This document shows positions 1 to 8,891 of a stretch of DNA of 64,000 bases, in pieces (the first letter of the stretch is position 1; every line of letters begins with the position of its first letter). Both the position numbers and the translations under genes were made by a program. The stretch comes from Treponema sp. Marseille-Q4130 (GTDB taxonomy: Bacteria; Spirochaetota; Spirochaetia; Treponematales; Treponemataceae), in contig NZ_JACSET010000002.1 in NCBI RefSeq assembly GCF_014334325.1, positions 310,001 to 374,000 on the forward strand, written 5' to 3'. The notes under the pieces are model-generated. The model was not told the DNA's origin. It ran no database searches and saw nothing but the letters and a program-made list of their open reading frames with translations.

Positions 1-246
1 GCGTCTTTCGCCCTCGACAACGTCAAACTCGAATTCACCGATGAAGCGATCGGGGAGATCGCCGACGAAGCCGTCCGCCAAAAAACCGGCGCGCGCGGAC
101 TTCGCAGCATCGTCGAAAAAATGCTGCAGGATATCATGTACGAACTCCCGTCGATCAAAGACCGCGAGCAAAAAAAGCTCGTCGTTTCGAAAGACATCGT
201 GCAAAATAAAACCCATCTCGACGTAGGCTCGCTTTTGACGGCGTAA
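1..246 (+). CDS. clpX: ClpX, C-terminal 81 residues (5' end outside window)
   Basis: The frame is open from base 1 to a TAA at 244-246. It is the C-terminal small domain of the ClpX unfoldase, the ATP-dependent partner of ClpP in cytoplasmic proteolysis. The diagnostic block is [14 protein letters not shown] followed by DIMYELPS, which matches the sensor-2 and C-terminal helices of the family (the arginine of GARGLR is the sensor-2 residue). The AAA+ core and zinc-binding domain lie upstream of the window. A short ATG frame in another phase at 41-226 is a shadow of this gene. Confidence 0.93.
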   Translation, partial: ASFALDNVKLEFTDEAIGEIADEAVRQKTGARGLRSIVEKMLQDIMYELPSIKDREQKKLVVSKDIVQNKTHLDVGSLLTA

Positions 247-256
247 ATGCGAAGCG

Positions 257-280
257 CGGACGATTTTACAATATCGTCCG
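257..280. other. Inverted repeat just after clpX
   Basis: An 8-bp perfect stem (CGGACGAT at 257-264 and ATCGTCCG at 273-280) encloses an 8-base loop. It starts 10 bases after the clpX stop and about 30 bases before the end of the convergent LRR lipoprotein gene. No T-run follows on either strand, so it is not a standard intrinsic terminator. It may still protect a 3' end. Confidence 0.4.
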
Positions 281-311
281 CAGCGCATTCGATCATTTGT
301 ACATCGGTGGA

Positions 312-1307
312 TTAAAGCTTAACCGTATTCCCGCTTGCATCATATTTATACATCGCCCACTTCTTGGCTTTTGCGTTGTCGAAGGCTGCTTTCAGTTCCG
401 AAGGAGCGCTAAAGTCTTTGAGATTGCCTTCGGGAACGCCGGTCTTTTCGGTGTACAGATAACATAGTACGGAATATACGTAGGAAGCCGGGATCTGCGG
501 TAAATCATTAAAGATTTTTATAAACGCTTGGGTATTAAGCCGGTTGCCGGTGCAGTCAAGACTTCTCAAAGCGATGCAACCCTGTACGTTAAGCTCGGTA
601 AGCCGATTGACGCGGCACCGTAGCGTATCCAATTTGCTTAAGCCTTGTACGTTAAGGGATGTAAGCCGATTACCGTAGCAGAGAAGCTCTTGCAAAGCAC
701 TTAAGTCCTGCACGTTAAGTTCGGTAAGCCGATTGCCGCTGCACCACAGATCTTGCAAATCGTGTAAGCCCTGTACGTTAAGGGATGTAAGCTGATTATT
801 GTAACAGTGCAGCTTTTTTAAAGCGGTGCAGCCTTGTACGTCAAGGGCGGTAAGCCGATTGCTGCTGCAGTCAAGCTCTTGCAAAGTACTTAAGCCCTGT
901 ACGTTAAGGGCAAGCAGTTTATTGGAATTGCCGTCGGCAGCGATGCCGCACTTAAGCTCGATGATGTTGCCTTTCAGGATGACGGTCGTACCCTTTGCGT
1001 GCAGTTTTGTTTCCCAGTTATTAATTGTAAGCTTCGTTTCGGTACAGCCTTCCACCGTAACAGGGGAGTTATCGGCGGTTTTTACCGTAACAGTGATAGT
1101 GAGCTCATTAGGGCTTAAAATAAGCGAAGCACCGCCTGACACAAGGGGCGCTTGCGGAGCACTGCCCCCGATACCTCCTCCACTTCCGGAGCCTCCTCCG
1201 AAACTGCCGTCTGTCGTTTGCGAGCAGCCGGTAAAAAGCAAAGCGAATGCCAAAACTGCGGCTGTGGCGAGCGCCGCGGCTCCCTTTTTGTTACTTAGAT
1301 GTTTCAT
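312..1307 (-). CDS. Leucine-rich-repeat lipoprotein (treponemal LRR family)
   Basis: A 331-residue surface-type lipoprotein. The N-terminus has a KK-charged start, a hydrophobic Ala/Leu stretch and a lipobox LFTGC near residue 28, followed by a Gly/Ser-rich linker. From about residue 132 to 257 there are six 21-residue repeats with the consensus LxVQGxxxLxxLxCxxNxLTx. These form an LRR solenoid resembling LrrA-type proteins of oral treponemes, which act in adhesion and coaggregation. A short unique C-terminal part follows. A strong ribosome site (GAGGAGG) lies 6 bases upstream of the ATG. At DNA level the repeats are 63-bp near-identical units, so copy number can change by recombination. Family role is known; binding partner here is unknown. 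Confidence 0.85.
   Translation of the reverse strand: MKHLSNKKGAAALATAAVLAFALLFTGCSQTTDGSFGGGSGSGGGIGGSAPQAPLVSGGASLILSPNELTITVTVKTADNSPVTVEGCTETKLTINNWETKLHAKGTTVILKGNIIELKCGIAADGNSNKLLALNVQGLSTLQELDCSSNRLTALDVQGCTALKKLHCYNNQLTSLNVQGLHDLQDLWCSGNRLTELNVQDLSALQELLCYGNRLTSLNVQGLSKLDTLRCRVNRLTELNVQGCIALRSLDCTGNRLNTQAFIKIFNDLPQIPASYVYSVLCYLYTEKTGVPEGNLKDFSAPSELKAAFDNAKAKKWAMYKYDASGNTVKL
535..915 (-). repeat. 63-bp in-frame tandem repeats inside the LRR lipoprotein gene
   Basis: About six 63-bp units, each encoding one 21-residue LRR. The units share a nearly invariant block reading, on the plus strand, like CCCTGTACGTTAAGGG then TGTAAGCCGATT. Length is a multiple of three, so gain or loss of units keeps the frame. 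Confidence 0.8.
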
Positions 1308-1512
1308 AAATACCTCCTCATTTTAATAGGGAATTTGTAATGTGTAATTAAATTATCAATTACCAATTATCCATTGCCTTGATCCGTTCCAATCCGTAGA
1401 ACTTCAAAAAATAAAAAAACGCACGGGGACGGTGCGCCCTTTGTGCGTTTTATTCGTTGAGAAAAATCGTGTGTGTTTGAATGTAAATTTATTCGGCTAT
1501 AGTTCGCCCTCA

Positions 1513-1567
1513 GCTGCGAGGCTGCGAGGCTGCGAGGCTGCGAGGCTGCGAGGCTGCGAGGCTGCGA
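1513..1567. repeat. 8-bp tandem repeat, six full units plus one of 7 bases
   Basis: The unit GCTGCGAG is repeated perfectly from 1513 to 1560, and a seventh unit lacks only its last base (1561-1567). Period 8 is not a multiple of three and such arrays are prone to slippage. It lies outside any supported gene, about 205 bp upstream of the LRR lipoprotein start and about 610 bp upstream of the nuclease start. Confidence 0.9.
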
Positions 1568-1968
1568 ATTTTGCCCGATACGCCGTCTTATGTCAATTGC
1601 TTTTGCAAAATTTTTGTGCGTTTTTTTGTGAGAACGTGTACTGTTTTTATCGGTGCGTTTCTCTGCCATCACTGTTACAGTATAACCTGTTTTTATACGA
1701 ATTTCAACGGAGATGTTGTGTATACTTTCGTACAAAAAATTACTTTACGGATTTTGTGTTTTAGGTACAGTTTACGCTACGCGAACGTACGGATTGATAA
1801 AGCACTTTTTATCGAATTCTTCTTAAGCTGTATACAAAAGCAGGCGGTTTTTCGGCACGGAAATCAATTTTCAATGTGTAATGGGTATTTTCTAATGAGT
1901 AATTGGTAATGTGTAATGGGTAATGAGTTTCATACGGAGACGAAAGGCGACACTGTGCCGTACATCGC

Positions 1969-2060
1969 GCGAAGTTCCCCGCGCAACTTGCAACGAGCAC
2001 GAAGTGCGAAGTTCCCCGCGCAACTTGCAACGAACGCGGAGCGCGAAGTTCCCCGCGCAG
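1969..2060. repeat. Three direct repeats with 37-bp period
   Basis: Copies begin at 1969, 2006 and 2043 with the shared core GCGAAGTTCCCCGCGCA. The first two copies continue with ACTTGCAACGA; the third ends early. The core itself is partly self-complementary (GCG..CGC). The units are contiguous, with no spacers, so this is not a CRISPR array. Confidence 0.85.
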
Positions 2061-2173
2061 GAAACGATATTCCCGTTTATTTTTACAAAAAACCGCGTAA
2101 TTTATCACTTTGCAGGCGATATATATTACAGCGGCTTCCTTGCCGCACTATCTCAACAACCGAAGGTGCAGCT

Positions 2174-3040
2174 ATGGAATATACCCATAAACCTGTCGAA
2201 GAACTCTCCTTTACCGATGACTTTATGTTCGGTACGGTCATGAAAAACAAAAGAATTTGTAAAGGCGTATTGGAGCGCTTATTACACATCAAAGTCGGTA
2301 AAATAGAATACCCCTCCCTGCAAAAAACGATAGCGCCCTTTTACGAAAGCAAGGGCATACGCCTCGACGTCTATGTCTCAGAACCCCAGCGCATCTTCGA
2401 TATAGAAATACAAACATCGATCCCGCCTTCTCTTCCCAAACGCACACGCTATTACCAAAGCCTTATGGATGTCGATAACCTCTTACGCGGACAAAACTAC
2501 GCCGAACTGAAAGAGAGCTATGTCATCTTTATCTGTACGCAGGATCCCTTCGGAGAGGGCTTGCCCGTTTATACATTCCGCAACGTATGCAGTGAAGACG
2601 GTACTCTTTTTCTTGATGACAAAAGCGCTAAGGTGTTTTATAATGTGGGTGCCTACGGTAAAGAAGATGAGCCTGAATTGAGCGCGTTGCTGCAGTATCT
2701 TTGCGAGAGGCGGGCGACGAGCGGTTTTACACAGCACATCGATGAGCTTGTCGAAAAAGCGAAACGGAACGAAAAATTCAGGAGCTGGTATATGTCGTTA
2801 AACATCAGAGAAGATGACTTACGCATGGCGGGTGAAAAGATCGGCTTTGAGCGGGGCGTTGCTGCGGGGGTACGCAAAGGCAGAAGAGACGGACTCTTAG
2901 AAGGACGACGCGACGGTATTGCCGCAGGAGCTTATCAGGCAAAGCGGGAAACGGCAAAAATTTTATCAGGTATGCAACTGAGCATTGAAGTGATAGCGAA
3001 AGCGACCGGTCTTTCGGAAGCGGAGATCGAAAAACTGTAG
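2174..3040 (+). CDS. Rpn family (PD-(D/E)XK) nuclease / putative transposase-like protein
   Basis: A 288-residue protein from an ATG preceded by GAAGGTG. The same frame stays open for 258 bases upstream but that part reads through the direct repeats and is unlikely to be translated. The N-terminus has the family entry motif [19 protein letters not shown], then a PD-(D/E)XK core: RLDVYV near residue 65 and FDIEIQT near 75-81, where D and E-x-Q are the expected catalytic residues, followed by [10 protein letters not shown]. The C-terminus has Gly/Arg-rich repeats (RKGRRDG, EGRRDG) and a short helical tail typical of these proteins. Rpn proteins of E. coli are RecA-independent recombination-promoting DNA endonucleases, often multicopy and horizontally spread. 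Native target is unknown. Confidence 0.82.
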   Translation: MEYTHKPVEELSFTDDFMFGTVMKNKRICKGVLERLLHIKVGKIEYPSLQKTIAPFYESKGIRLDVYVSEPQRIFDIEIQTSIPPSLPKRTRYYQSLMDVDNLLRGQNYAELKESYVIFICTQDPFGEGLPVYTFRNVCSEDGTLFLDDKSAKVFYNVGAYGKEDEPELSALLQYLCERRATSGFTQHIDELVEKAKRNEKFRSWYMSLNIREDDLRMAGEKIGFERGVAAGVRKGRRDGLLEGRRDGIAAGAYQAKRETAKILSGMQLSIEVIAKATGLSEAEIEKL

Positions 3041-3172
3041 TGTCATTTGCTTTTCAAAAAGCTCGACATCCGACCTTTTAGGTAAAAATTGATTTCCGTG
3101 GTTTTTCGGTGTTTACAAGGACTTACTTTCGAAACTTTCTTATATTGTATATAAAAGTATGCAATAATACTT

Positions 3173-4288
3173 TCACCGTACAATCTTTTTCATAACTTCG
3201 ATCGTTTCGGTCACCGTCGTCTCCCAGCTGAAACGCTGTGCCCTTTGAAGACCCGATGCGATCATCTTTTCGCGGAAAGCGGAATCCGACACGAGTTTTT
3301 CCATAGCGGAGGCGACTTCTTCGATATCGTTCGGATCGAAATAGAGAGCTGCCTCCCCGCCCATTTCGGGAAGCGCACCTGCGTTCGCGCATGCGACGGG
3401 AATGCCGGTCGCCATCGCTTCAAGTATCGGAAGCCCCACTCCTTCGTTGACCGACGGGAAAAGGCACGCATCGGCTCCCGCGTATAAAAGCGGAAAACTT
3501 TCGTGAGGAAAGAACCCCGTAAGAAAGATGTCCGACGCCGCGGGAGAAAGGGAGGCGGCTCTATGCACTTCTTCGGACGAGGGTCCTTCGGCGCCCGCGA
3601 TGACGAGGCGGTGCGGAGACTTCGTGCGCTCTTTAAAAAGCGCAAAGGCTTTTATAAGTTCGATGTGCTTTTTTTCAGGCCCGGAAAGACGCGAACCGTA
3701 GATAAAATACGGCCGCTTTATCGCAAAGGGTTTTATGGTTACCGTTTCGGCATCGATCTGCAGCTGCGGAAAAAAGAGCCGGTGGTCGATACCGTTGTGG
3801 ATGATTTCGATTTTCGCTTCGTCGATGCCGAGTCCTATCAAATCATTTCGCAAAAATTCGCTCGCAGCGACGATCTTTTGCACCTTTGCAAGTCCCCTCT
3901 TTATCTGCATACGCATCATACCGTCGCCCTTTTCTTTGAGCATGACGGAAACGATGGAGTTGACGACGGCGACTCCCGGCGTTTTAAACGAAAGCGGCAG
4001 CACGCGCTCGATGGCGGGATAGAGCACGACATCGTACTTTGCGTTTTGTGCGAATTTTTTCAGGCGAAAAAAATGCCATAAACGCTCGGCGCCGAGACTG
4101 TCGGGAACGGAGAGCGCTTGAAACGGAATTTCGCGCACCGAATTATACGTGTACCGATCGATTTCGGAACCGAAGAGTTCGAATTCGACATCGCCTGAAA
4201 GCGGGAGATTAGCCGCAAACGAATGGAGGTATGAGCCGATCCCGGAGCGCCCGTGATCGCAGCCGAATGTATCTATGCCTGCTTTCAT
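3173..4288 (-). CDS. Glycosyltransferase family 4 (GT-B)
   Basis: A 371-residue protein that should transfer a sugar from a nucleotide-sugar donor to a lipid or glycan acceptor at the cytoplasmic face. The N-terminal acceptor domain opens with the glycine motif GRSGIGSY (residues 13-20). The C-terminal donor domain carries PYFIYGSRLSGPEKKH and the EX7E motif (EGVGLPILE, about residue 282-290) of retaining GT4 enzymes. It is divergently transcribed from the DEAD-box helicase, 47 bp apart, and has no sugar-pathway neighbours. Donor and acceptor are not predictable. Confidence 0.85.
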   Translation of the reverse strand: MKAGIDTFGCDHGRSGIGSYLHSFAANLPLSGDVEFELFGSEIDRYTYNSVREIPFQALSVPDSLGAERLWHFFRLKKFAQNAKYDVVLYPAIERVLPLSFKTPGVAVVNSIVSVMLKEKGDGMMRMQIKRGLAKVQKIVAASEFLRNDLIGLGIDEAKIEIIHNGIDHRLFFPQLQIDAETVTIKPFAIKRPYFIYGSRLSGPEKKHIELIKAFALFKERTKSPHRLVIAGAEGPSSEEVHRAASLSPAASDIFLTGFFPHESFPLLYAGADACLFPSVNEGVGLPILEAMATGIPVACANAGALPEMGGEAALYFDPNDIEEVASAMEKLVSDSAFREKMIASGLQRAQRFSWETTVTETIEVMKKIVR

Positions 4289-4335
4289 GACAAAATATTA
4301 TAGCAGCAATTCCGTTTTTGCGCTATAGTTTGCGC

Positions 4336-5466
4336 ATGGACACGCAAAACGCATTTTCGCTCCTTTCTCCCGAAATACGCGCAAAACTTCAGACGCTTTT
4401 GATCGTACAACCGACGCCTGTACAGCAAAAGACGATCCCCCTCATTGCAGAAGGGAAAAATCTTCTCTTTCAGTCGGAAACGGGTACCGGTAAAACCTTC
4501 GCTTATCTTTTACCGCTCATAGACGGCATGGAAAAGGACGAAAAAAACGGCGTAAAAATCCTCGTCGTCGCTCCGACGCTCGAACTTTCTTCCCAAATCA
4601 GAGACGCTGCCATGTCGATTTCAAACGCAAAATGCGCGCTCTTTGCCGGAAGCGCGCCGATACGGCGGCAAACCGAGCTTTTAAAAGGGAATCCCGCAAT
4701 CGCCGTCGGAAGCCCCGTGCGCCTTTTGGAGCTCGCGCGTTTAAAAAAATTAAAACTGAACGGATTGCGCGCAGCGGTGTTCGATGAAGTCGATCGGCTC
4801 GTCAAAAAAGAGATCAAAGACGACCTCGCATCCCTCGTCTCGCTTTTTCCGAAAAGCGTACAGCTTGTCGGATGTTCGGCGACGGTAACGAAAGCCGTAA
4901 GAGCGTTTTTTGCCGAATGCGAATCGATTTCGCTGCCGGAAGAAGACGTGCTTCGAAAGCGCATTTCACACTGGGCAATTTACGCCGAAAGCCGCGATAA
5001 AATCGATACGCTGAAAAAGCTGATTGCCGCCCTCGATATACAAAAGATGCTTGTTTTTACGAGCCGCGGCGATCAAGTCGAAAACATCACATCGAAACTC
5101 AAATATAAAAATATCGACTGCGAATCCCTCTACGCAAAAAAAGACAAGCAAAAGCGCAAGCGTGCTCTCGACCGATTTAAAAGCGGAAGCTGCCGTATTT
5201 TGATTACGAGCGACGTCGCTTCCCGAGGACTCGATTTTCAAGGCGTTTCGCACGTCGTTCAAATGGATTTAAACGACGACGACGATTTTTTCATCCACCG
5301 CGCAGGGCGCACGGGACGTGCAGGCAAAACGGGAATCAATATCGTCGTCGGGGACGAGTACGAAATGCGGCGCTACAGCGCGCTCGAAAAGAGACTTAAA
5401 ATCGTCGTCTACCCGAAAATGCTCTACTGCGGCGAAATCGTCGCAGCCGATGCCGTTTCCGAATAG
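4336..5466 (+). CDS. DEAD-box-like ATP-dependent RNA helicase
   Basis: A 376-residue two-domain SF2 helicase. A short in-frame extension to a TTG at 4318 is possible but the ATG at 4336 is preferred. Motifs in order: VQPTPVQQKTIP (Q motif), SETGTGKT (46-53), DEVD at 150-153 in place of the usual DEAD, SAT (181-183), ITSDVASRGLDF, and HRAGRTGR (321-328). It is compact, without the long C-terminal extensions of DeaD or the RNA-specific tail of DbpA. Likely roles are RNA remodelling, decay or ribosome assembly. It stands 61 bp upstream of smc and could be co-transcribed with it. Confidence 0.88.
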   Translation: MDTQNAFSLLSPEIRAKLQTLLIVQPTPVQQKTIPLIAEGKNLLFQSETGTGKTFAYLLPLIDGMEKDEKNGVKILVVAPTLELSSQIRDAAMSISNAKCALFAGSAPIRRQTELLKGNPAIAVGSPVRLLELARLKKLKLNGLRAAVFDEVDRLVKKEIKDDLASLVSLFPKSVQLVGCSATVTKAVRAFFAECESISLPEEDVLRKRISHWAIYAESRDKIDTLKKLIAALDIQKMLVFTSRGDQVENITSKLKYKNIDCESLYAKKDKQKRKRALDRFKSGSCRILITSDVASRGLDFQGVSHVVQMDLNDDDDFFIHRAGRTGRAGKTGINIVVGDEYEMRRYSALEKRLKIVVYPKMLYCGEIVAADAVSE

Positions 5467-5527
5467 TTGATTGAGGCTGCCATATCGTGTATAATGTAAA
5501 AACAGCTTTCACTTTGAGAGGGGACAG

Positions 5528-8500
5528 GTGTTTCTTAAAAGTCTCGACATATTCGGCTTCAAATCCTTCGCCGACAGAACACATATCGATTTTTCGGACG
5601 GCATCACGGCCCTGCTCGGCCCGAACGGCTGCGGCAAAAGCAACGTCGTCGATTCGATAAAATGGGTTTTAGCCGAAAACCGCTCGAAAAATCTGCGTGC
5701 CGACAAGATGGAAGACATCATTTTCAACGGTACCGAACGCCGTCCGCCTCTCAACGTCGCCGAAGTGACGCTCACGATCATGAACGAAAACGGGCTTATC
5801 CCGTTCGAAGCGCCCGAAATCGCAATCAAACGGCGGCTCTACCGTTCCGGCGAAAACGAATACTTTATCAATAACCGACAGGCAGGCCCGCGCGAAATAC
5901 GCTCGCTTTTTATGGATACGGGCATCGGCAAAGCGGCCTATTCGGTCATGGAACAGGGAAAGATCGATCAAGTGCTTTCGTCGAAGCCCGAAGACCGGCG
6001 CTATCTCTTCGAAGAGGCGGCGGGCATAAGCCGGAGCAAAGCCGAGTGTGCGGAAGCCGAACGGGAACTTGAGCGCACGCGGAACAATCTTCAGCAAATC
6101 GAAATCGCGCTTTCGGAAGTCAAACGGAGATACGACACGCTCAAAGTGCAGTCCGAAAAGACGATCAAATACCGCGCGGTAAAAGACGAAATATTCAACG
6201 ACGAACTCGATTTAACATTATTAAAATTAAAAAACTTCGTGCAGACGAAAGCGCAAAACGAAGAGCATCTCAAACAAGTCGAAAAAAAACGCGGCGATAT
6301 CCGAAACGAAATCGAAGCGATCAGCAATACGCTTTCGGAAAACATGGACAAAGTAAAAGCCATGCAGGAAGAAGTGTATGCCAAGCAGGCGGATTTAATC
6401 GGCATTCAAAAAGAAAAAAGCGGCAAACAGGATCTGATTCAGCAGTTCAACGTGCGCCTTTCCGAATCGAAAGAAAAACTCGAACAGCTCGAAGCGCACA
6501 AAAAAGCGATCGGAGTTCAGATCGATGCGCTGAACGATGAAATCGACGAAAAAAACGCCCAGCTTTACGAAAAGACAAAGCAGCTCGACGATATCAAAAA
6601 AAATATCGCATCTTTCGACAAACATATTACCGACGCGGGAAGCCGCATCGACGGAAACGAAAAACTCGTTTCCGAATCGCAATCGCAAATCGAAGCGCTG
6701 CGTGAAGCGCGCACGCTTTTGCAAAAAGATTTGACGGCAATCACCGAAGACATCGTCACGAAGCTCGACGCAAAATTAAAAGACGCGGGCTTTTCCGAAA
6801 ATGCGATGAAAAACGCCAAAGAAACGCTCGACAACGTCATCGCCCGCCTGAAAATTTTTACGGCGGGACGTAAAAACATCTTTGCCGATTTTGCAGCTTC
6901 TCCCTCCCGCTCCGCCGACGAATGCGTCAAAACGGTGAAGGAAGCATCCGACGCGTTTTTTGAAACGGGAAAGCTTGTCGCAGAACTTGAAAAAGCGCTC
7001 GACGATTATATGAAAGCCTCCCCCGCCTTTATTACCGAATTCCTCGCGCCCGAAGGGATCATGACGAAAAAGCGCGCCATCGATCAAAAGATTTCCGACA
7101 ACCGTTCCCGCGTTGCCGGGATCAACGAACGCATAGCCGAACTGCATGCGGAAAATGAAAACCTTTCGAAAAAAATCGACGAATATAAAGAAACGCTCGG
7201 AAAGCTCAAAGTAAACGAAGCGCAGATGCACGAGCAGATTACGGCGGCCGAAGAGCAGGTATCGATGCTCCGCCGCACTTTGGTAAGCCAGCAAAAAACG
7301 CTTTCCGATACCGACGGAGAGATCGCTTCGGAAAACAAGCGCGCCGAAAATTTGAATGCGGAAATATCCGGCGCCGAAGAAGAGCTTTCGGAAATAGAAA
7401 AGCGCGGTCTCTCTCTCGCGGATGAACTGAAAAAGCTCGACGATGCGATCGCCGCGTGCAATACGAGCGTGTCGGGAAAGCAGAACGCGCTCCGTCAAAA
7501 GCAGGAGGAACAAAATAAGCTGCAGGCGCAGTACGAGCGCATTTCGCTTTTGCTCGTCTCGTCCGACACGGAAATCAAAAACGTCAAACAGAATTTTCAG
7601 GATACGCATTCGCGCGATCTTATGGAATTCGAAGAGCGCATGTATAAAATCACAAAACCCGCTTCGGAAATTCGGGAAAAACTTTCCGACGCGAAAGAAC
7701 GGCTGAAAGCGCTCGGTCAGGTGAACTTGATGGCGGTCGAAGAATTCGCCGAAGAAAAAGAACGCTACGAGCGGCAGCAGACGAACTGCGAAGATACGAA
7801 AAAAAGCCTCGAAAATCTGCAGCGCGTTTCGGGAGAAATCAAATCGAAATCGTCCGAAATGTTTCTCGACACATACAATAAAATCAAAAAGAATTTTCAC
7901 AATATGTTCCGCCGCCTTTTCAACGGCGGAAGAGCCGAGCTTCGTCTCATCGATCCGGAAAACGTGCTCACGAGCGGCATCGACATCTACGCGCAGCCGC
8001 CGGGAAAAAAGCTCGAAAACATCGCCCTTCTTTCGGGCGGAGAAAAAACGATGACGGCCGTTGCGCTTTTGTTTGCGACCTACCAAGTGCGCCCTTCTCC
8101 GTTTTGTCTCCTCGACGAAATCGATGCGGCGCTCGACGACAAAAACGTTTCAAGTTTTGTGACGACGCTGCGCTCTTTTGCAAACGTGAGTCAATACATC
8201 GTCATTACGCATAACAAAAAAACGGTTATGGGAGCTACGACGATGCTCGGCATCACGATGGAAGAGTCCGGCGTGTCGAAAATACTTTCGCTCCGCCTCG
8301 ACAAAGACATAAAGCTCGGCGCGGTCATTTCCGAAAGCAATGACGACTTTATCGAAGAGGACGTGCCGCCCGAAGAAGCGACCGTTCCGCCGAGGCCAGC
8401 AAAACGCATTCACAATCCCGACGGAACGATAACCGATCCCGACCGCGAGCGCGCAGTGAAAGAAGAAAAACGCCTCGAAAAAGAAGCGGCGCAAAAAGCG

Positions 8501-8539
8501 AAAGCCGCGGAGAAAAAAAGCGATGATCGGGAAAAGTGA
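5528..8539 (+). CDS. smc: SMC chromosome-condensation ATPase with atypical hinge
   Basis: A 1003-residue SMC protein from a GTG start with AGAGGGGA upstream. Walker A is GPNGCGKS (31-38); the ABC signature is LSGGEK (about 835-840); Walker B is FCLLDEIDAALDD (about 858-870), followed by a D-loop and the H-loop region VITHNKK. Long coiled coils run from about 165 to 400 and from 520 to 800. The protein is well short of the usual 1150-1200 residues. The central part (about 400-525) does not show the glycine-rich SMC hinge signature; instead there is an Ala/Phe-rich segment around FTAGRKNIFADFAASP and an FLAPEG motif. A charged Lys/Glu tail of about 60 residues follows the head. The next gene overlaps its end, so the two are probably translationally coupled. 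The ATPase identity is secure; the hinge reading is mine. Confidence 0.92.
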   Translation: MFLKSLDIFGFKSFADRTHIDFSDGITALLGPNGCGKSNVVDSIKWVLAENRSKNLRADKMEDIIFNGTERRPPLNVAEVTLTIMNENGLIPFEAPEIAIKRRLYRSGENEYFINNRQAGPREIRSLFMDTGIGKAAYSVMEQGKIDQVLSSKPEDRRYLFEEAAGISRSKAECAEAERELERTRNNLQQIEIALSEVKRRYDTLKVQSEKTIKYRAVKDEIFNDELDLTLLKLKNFVQTKAQNEEHLKQVEKKRGDIRNEIEAISNTLSENMDKVKAMQEEVYAKQADLIGIQKEKSGKQDLIQQFNVRLSESKEKLEQLEAHKKAIGVQIDALNDEIDEKNAQLYEKTKQLDDIKKNIASFDKHITDAGSRIDGNEKLVSESQSQIEALREARTLLQKDLTAITEDIVTKLDAKLKDAGFSENAMKNAKETLDNVIARLKIFTAGRKNIFADFAASPSRSADECVKTVKEASDAFFETGKLVAELEKALDDYMKASPAFITEFLAPEGIMTKKRAIDQKISDNRSRVAGINERIAELHAENENLSKKIDEYKETLGKLKVNEAQMHEQITAAEEQVSMLRRTLVSQQKTLSDTDGEIASENKRAENLNAEISGAEEELSEIEKRGLSLADELKKLDDAIAACNTSVSGKQNALRQKQEEQNKLQAQYERISLLLVSSDTEIKNVKQNFQDTHSRDLMEFEERMYKITKPASEIREKLSDAKERLKALGQVNLMAVEEFAEEKERYERQQTNCEDTKKSLENLQRVSGEIKSKSSEMFLDTYNKIKKNFHNMFRRLFNGGRAELRLIDPENVLTSGIDIYAQPPGKKLENIALLSGGEKTMTAVALLFATYQVRPSPFCLLDEIDAALDDKNVSSFVTTLRSFANVSQYIVITHNKKTVMGATTMLGITMEESGVSKILSLRLDKDIKLGAVISESNDDFIEEDVPPEEATVPPRPAKRIHNPDGTITDPDRERAVKEEKRLEKEAAQKAKAAEKKSDDREK

Positions 8540-8891
8540 TTTTTTCGACGGTATCAAAGTTCTCTTTTACGGAAGGAAAAAATACGTCGCCTTCATTTCG
8601 GGTACGCTTATTTTGATGACATGCATCGCGCTCGCAGTTTTTATCGCACAAAAATCGAAAAAGACGCGCAGAGCGCCCGCCGCCGAACGCACCTTTACGC
8701 CGACACAGGAGCTCCTTGCTCCCGACGGTCCGCAGGAGCAAAAGGATTATATCGCCTCGCGCGAAGTGAAAGATGCGTGGAGCGATACCGATACGGATCG
8801 ATGGTTTACGCCGCCTGAGGGCAAAGAGATGGAAGACCTGCGCCGTGCGAACGATAAAATCGTTTCGGATATATTGGGGGCCGCTCCGTGA
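8523..8891 (+). CDS. Small single-pass membrane protein downstream of smc
   Basis: A 122-residue protein of unknown function. Its ATG lies inside the 3' end of smc (17-base overlap), with GGAG upstream. There is a short cytoplasmic N-terminus, one transmembrane helix (about residues 24-43, FISGTLILMTCIALAVFIAQ), a basic stop-transfer KKTRR, and then about 75 hydrophilic residues rich in Asp/Glu/Thr that should sit in the periplasm. I recognise no domain. Its stop codon overlaps the GTG of the next gene. The tight overlap suggests co-expression with SMC and the TPR lipoprotein, not a proven shared function. Confidence 0.75.
   Translation: MIGKSDFFDGIKVLFYGRKKYVAFISGTLILMTCIALAVFIAQKSKKTRRAPAAERTFTPTQELLAPDGPQEQKDYIASREVKDAWSDTDTDRWFTPPEGKEMEDLRRANDKIVSDILGAAP

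Larger units (their letters stand above)
1308..2173. other. Intergenic region of about 865 bp with several short repeats, no convincing gene
   Basis: The region between the LRR lipoprotein start and the Rpn-type nuclease start holds an 8-bp tandem array (1513-1567), three 37-bp-period direct repeats (1969-2060) and degenerate TAATGGGTAATG-like tracts at 1330-1375 and 1868-1927. The tract copies at 1359-1369 and 1900-1910 are inverted relative to each other (ATTACCAATTA and TAATTGGTAAT). Short open frames here contain the repeats, lack a good ribosome site and have no family signature, so I regard them as non-coding. It may be the remains of a small mobile element. Confidence 0.5.

Noticed and set aside
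257-280. Intrinsic terminator of clpX
   Set aside because: The stem is good but neither strand has a T-run after it; kept only as an inverted repeat.
1367-1909. Three open frames of 110-122 codons around the 8-bp repeat
   Set aside because: Their translations are made by the tandem repeat and AT-rich tracts; no ribosome site or family resemblance.
1969-2060. 37-bp periodic repeat as a CRISPR array
   Set aside because: Units abut without spacers, only three copies, no cas genes nearby.
6776-8086. 436-codon minus-strand open frame inside smc
   Set aside because: Fully antisense to SMC; Phe/Arg/Val-rich translation without any domain. It arises from codon bias of the host gene.
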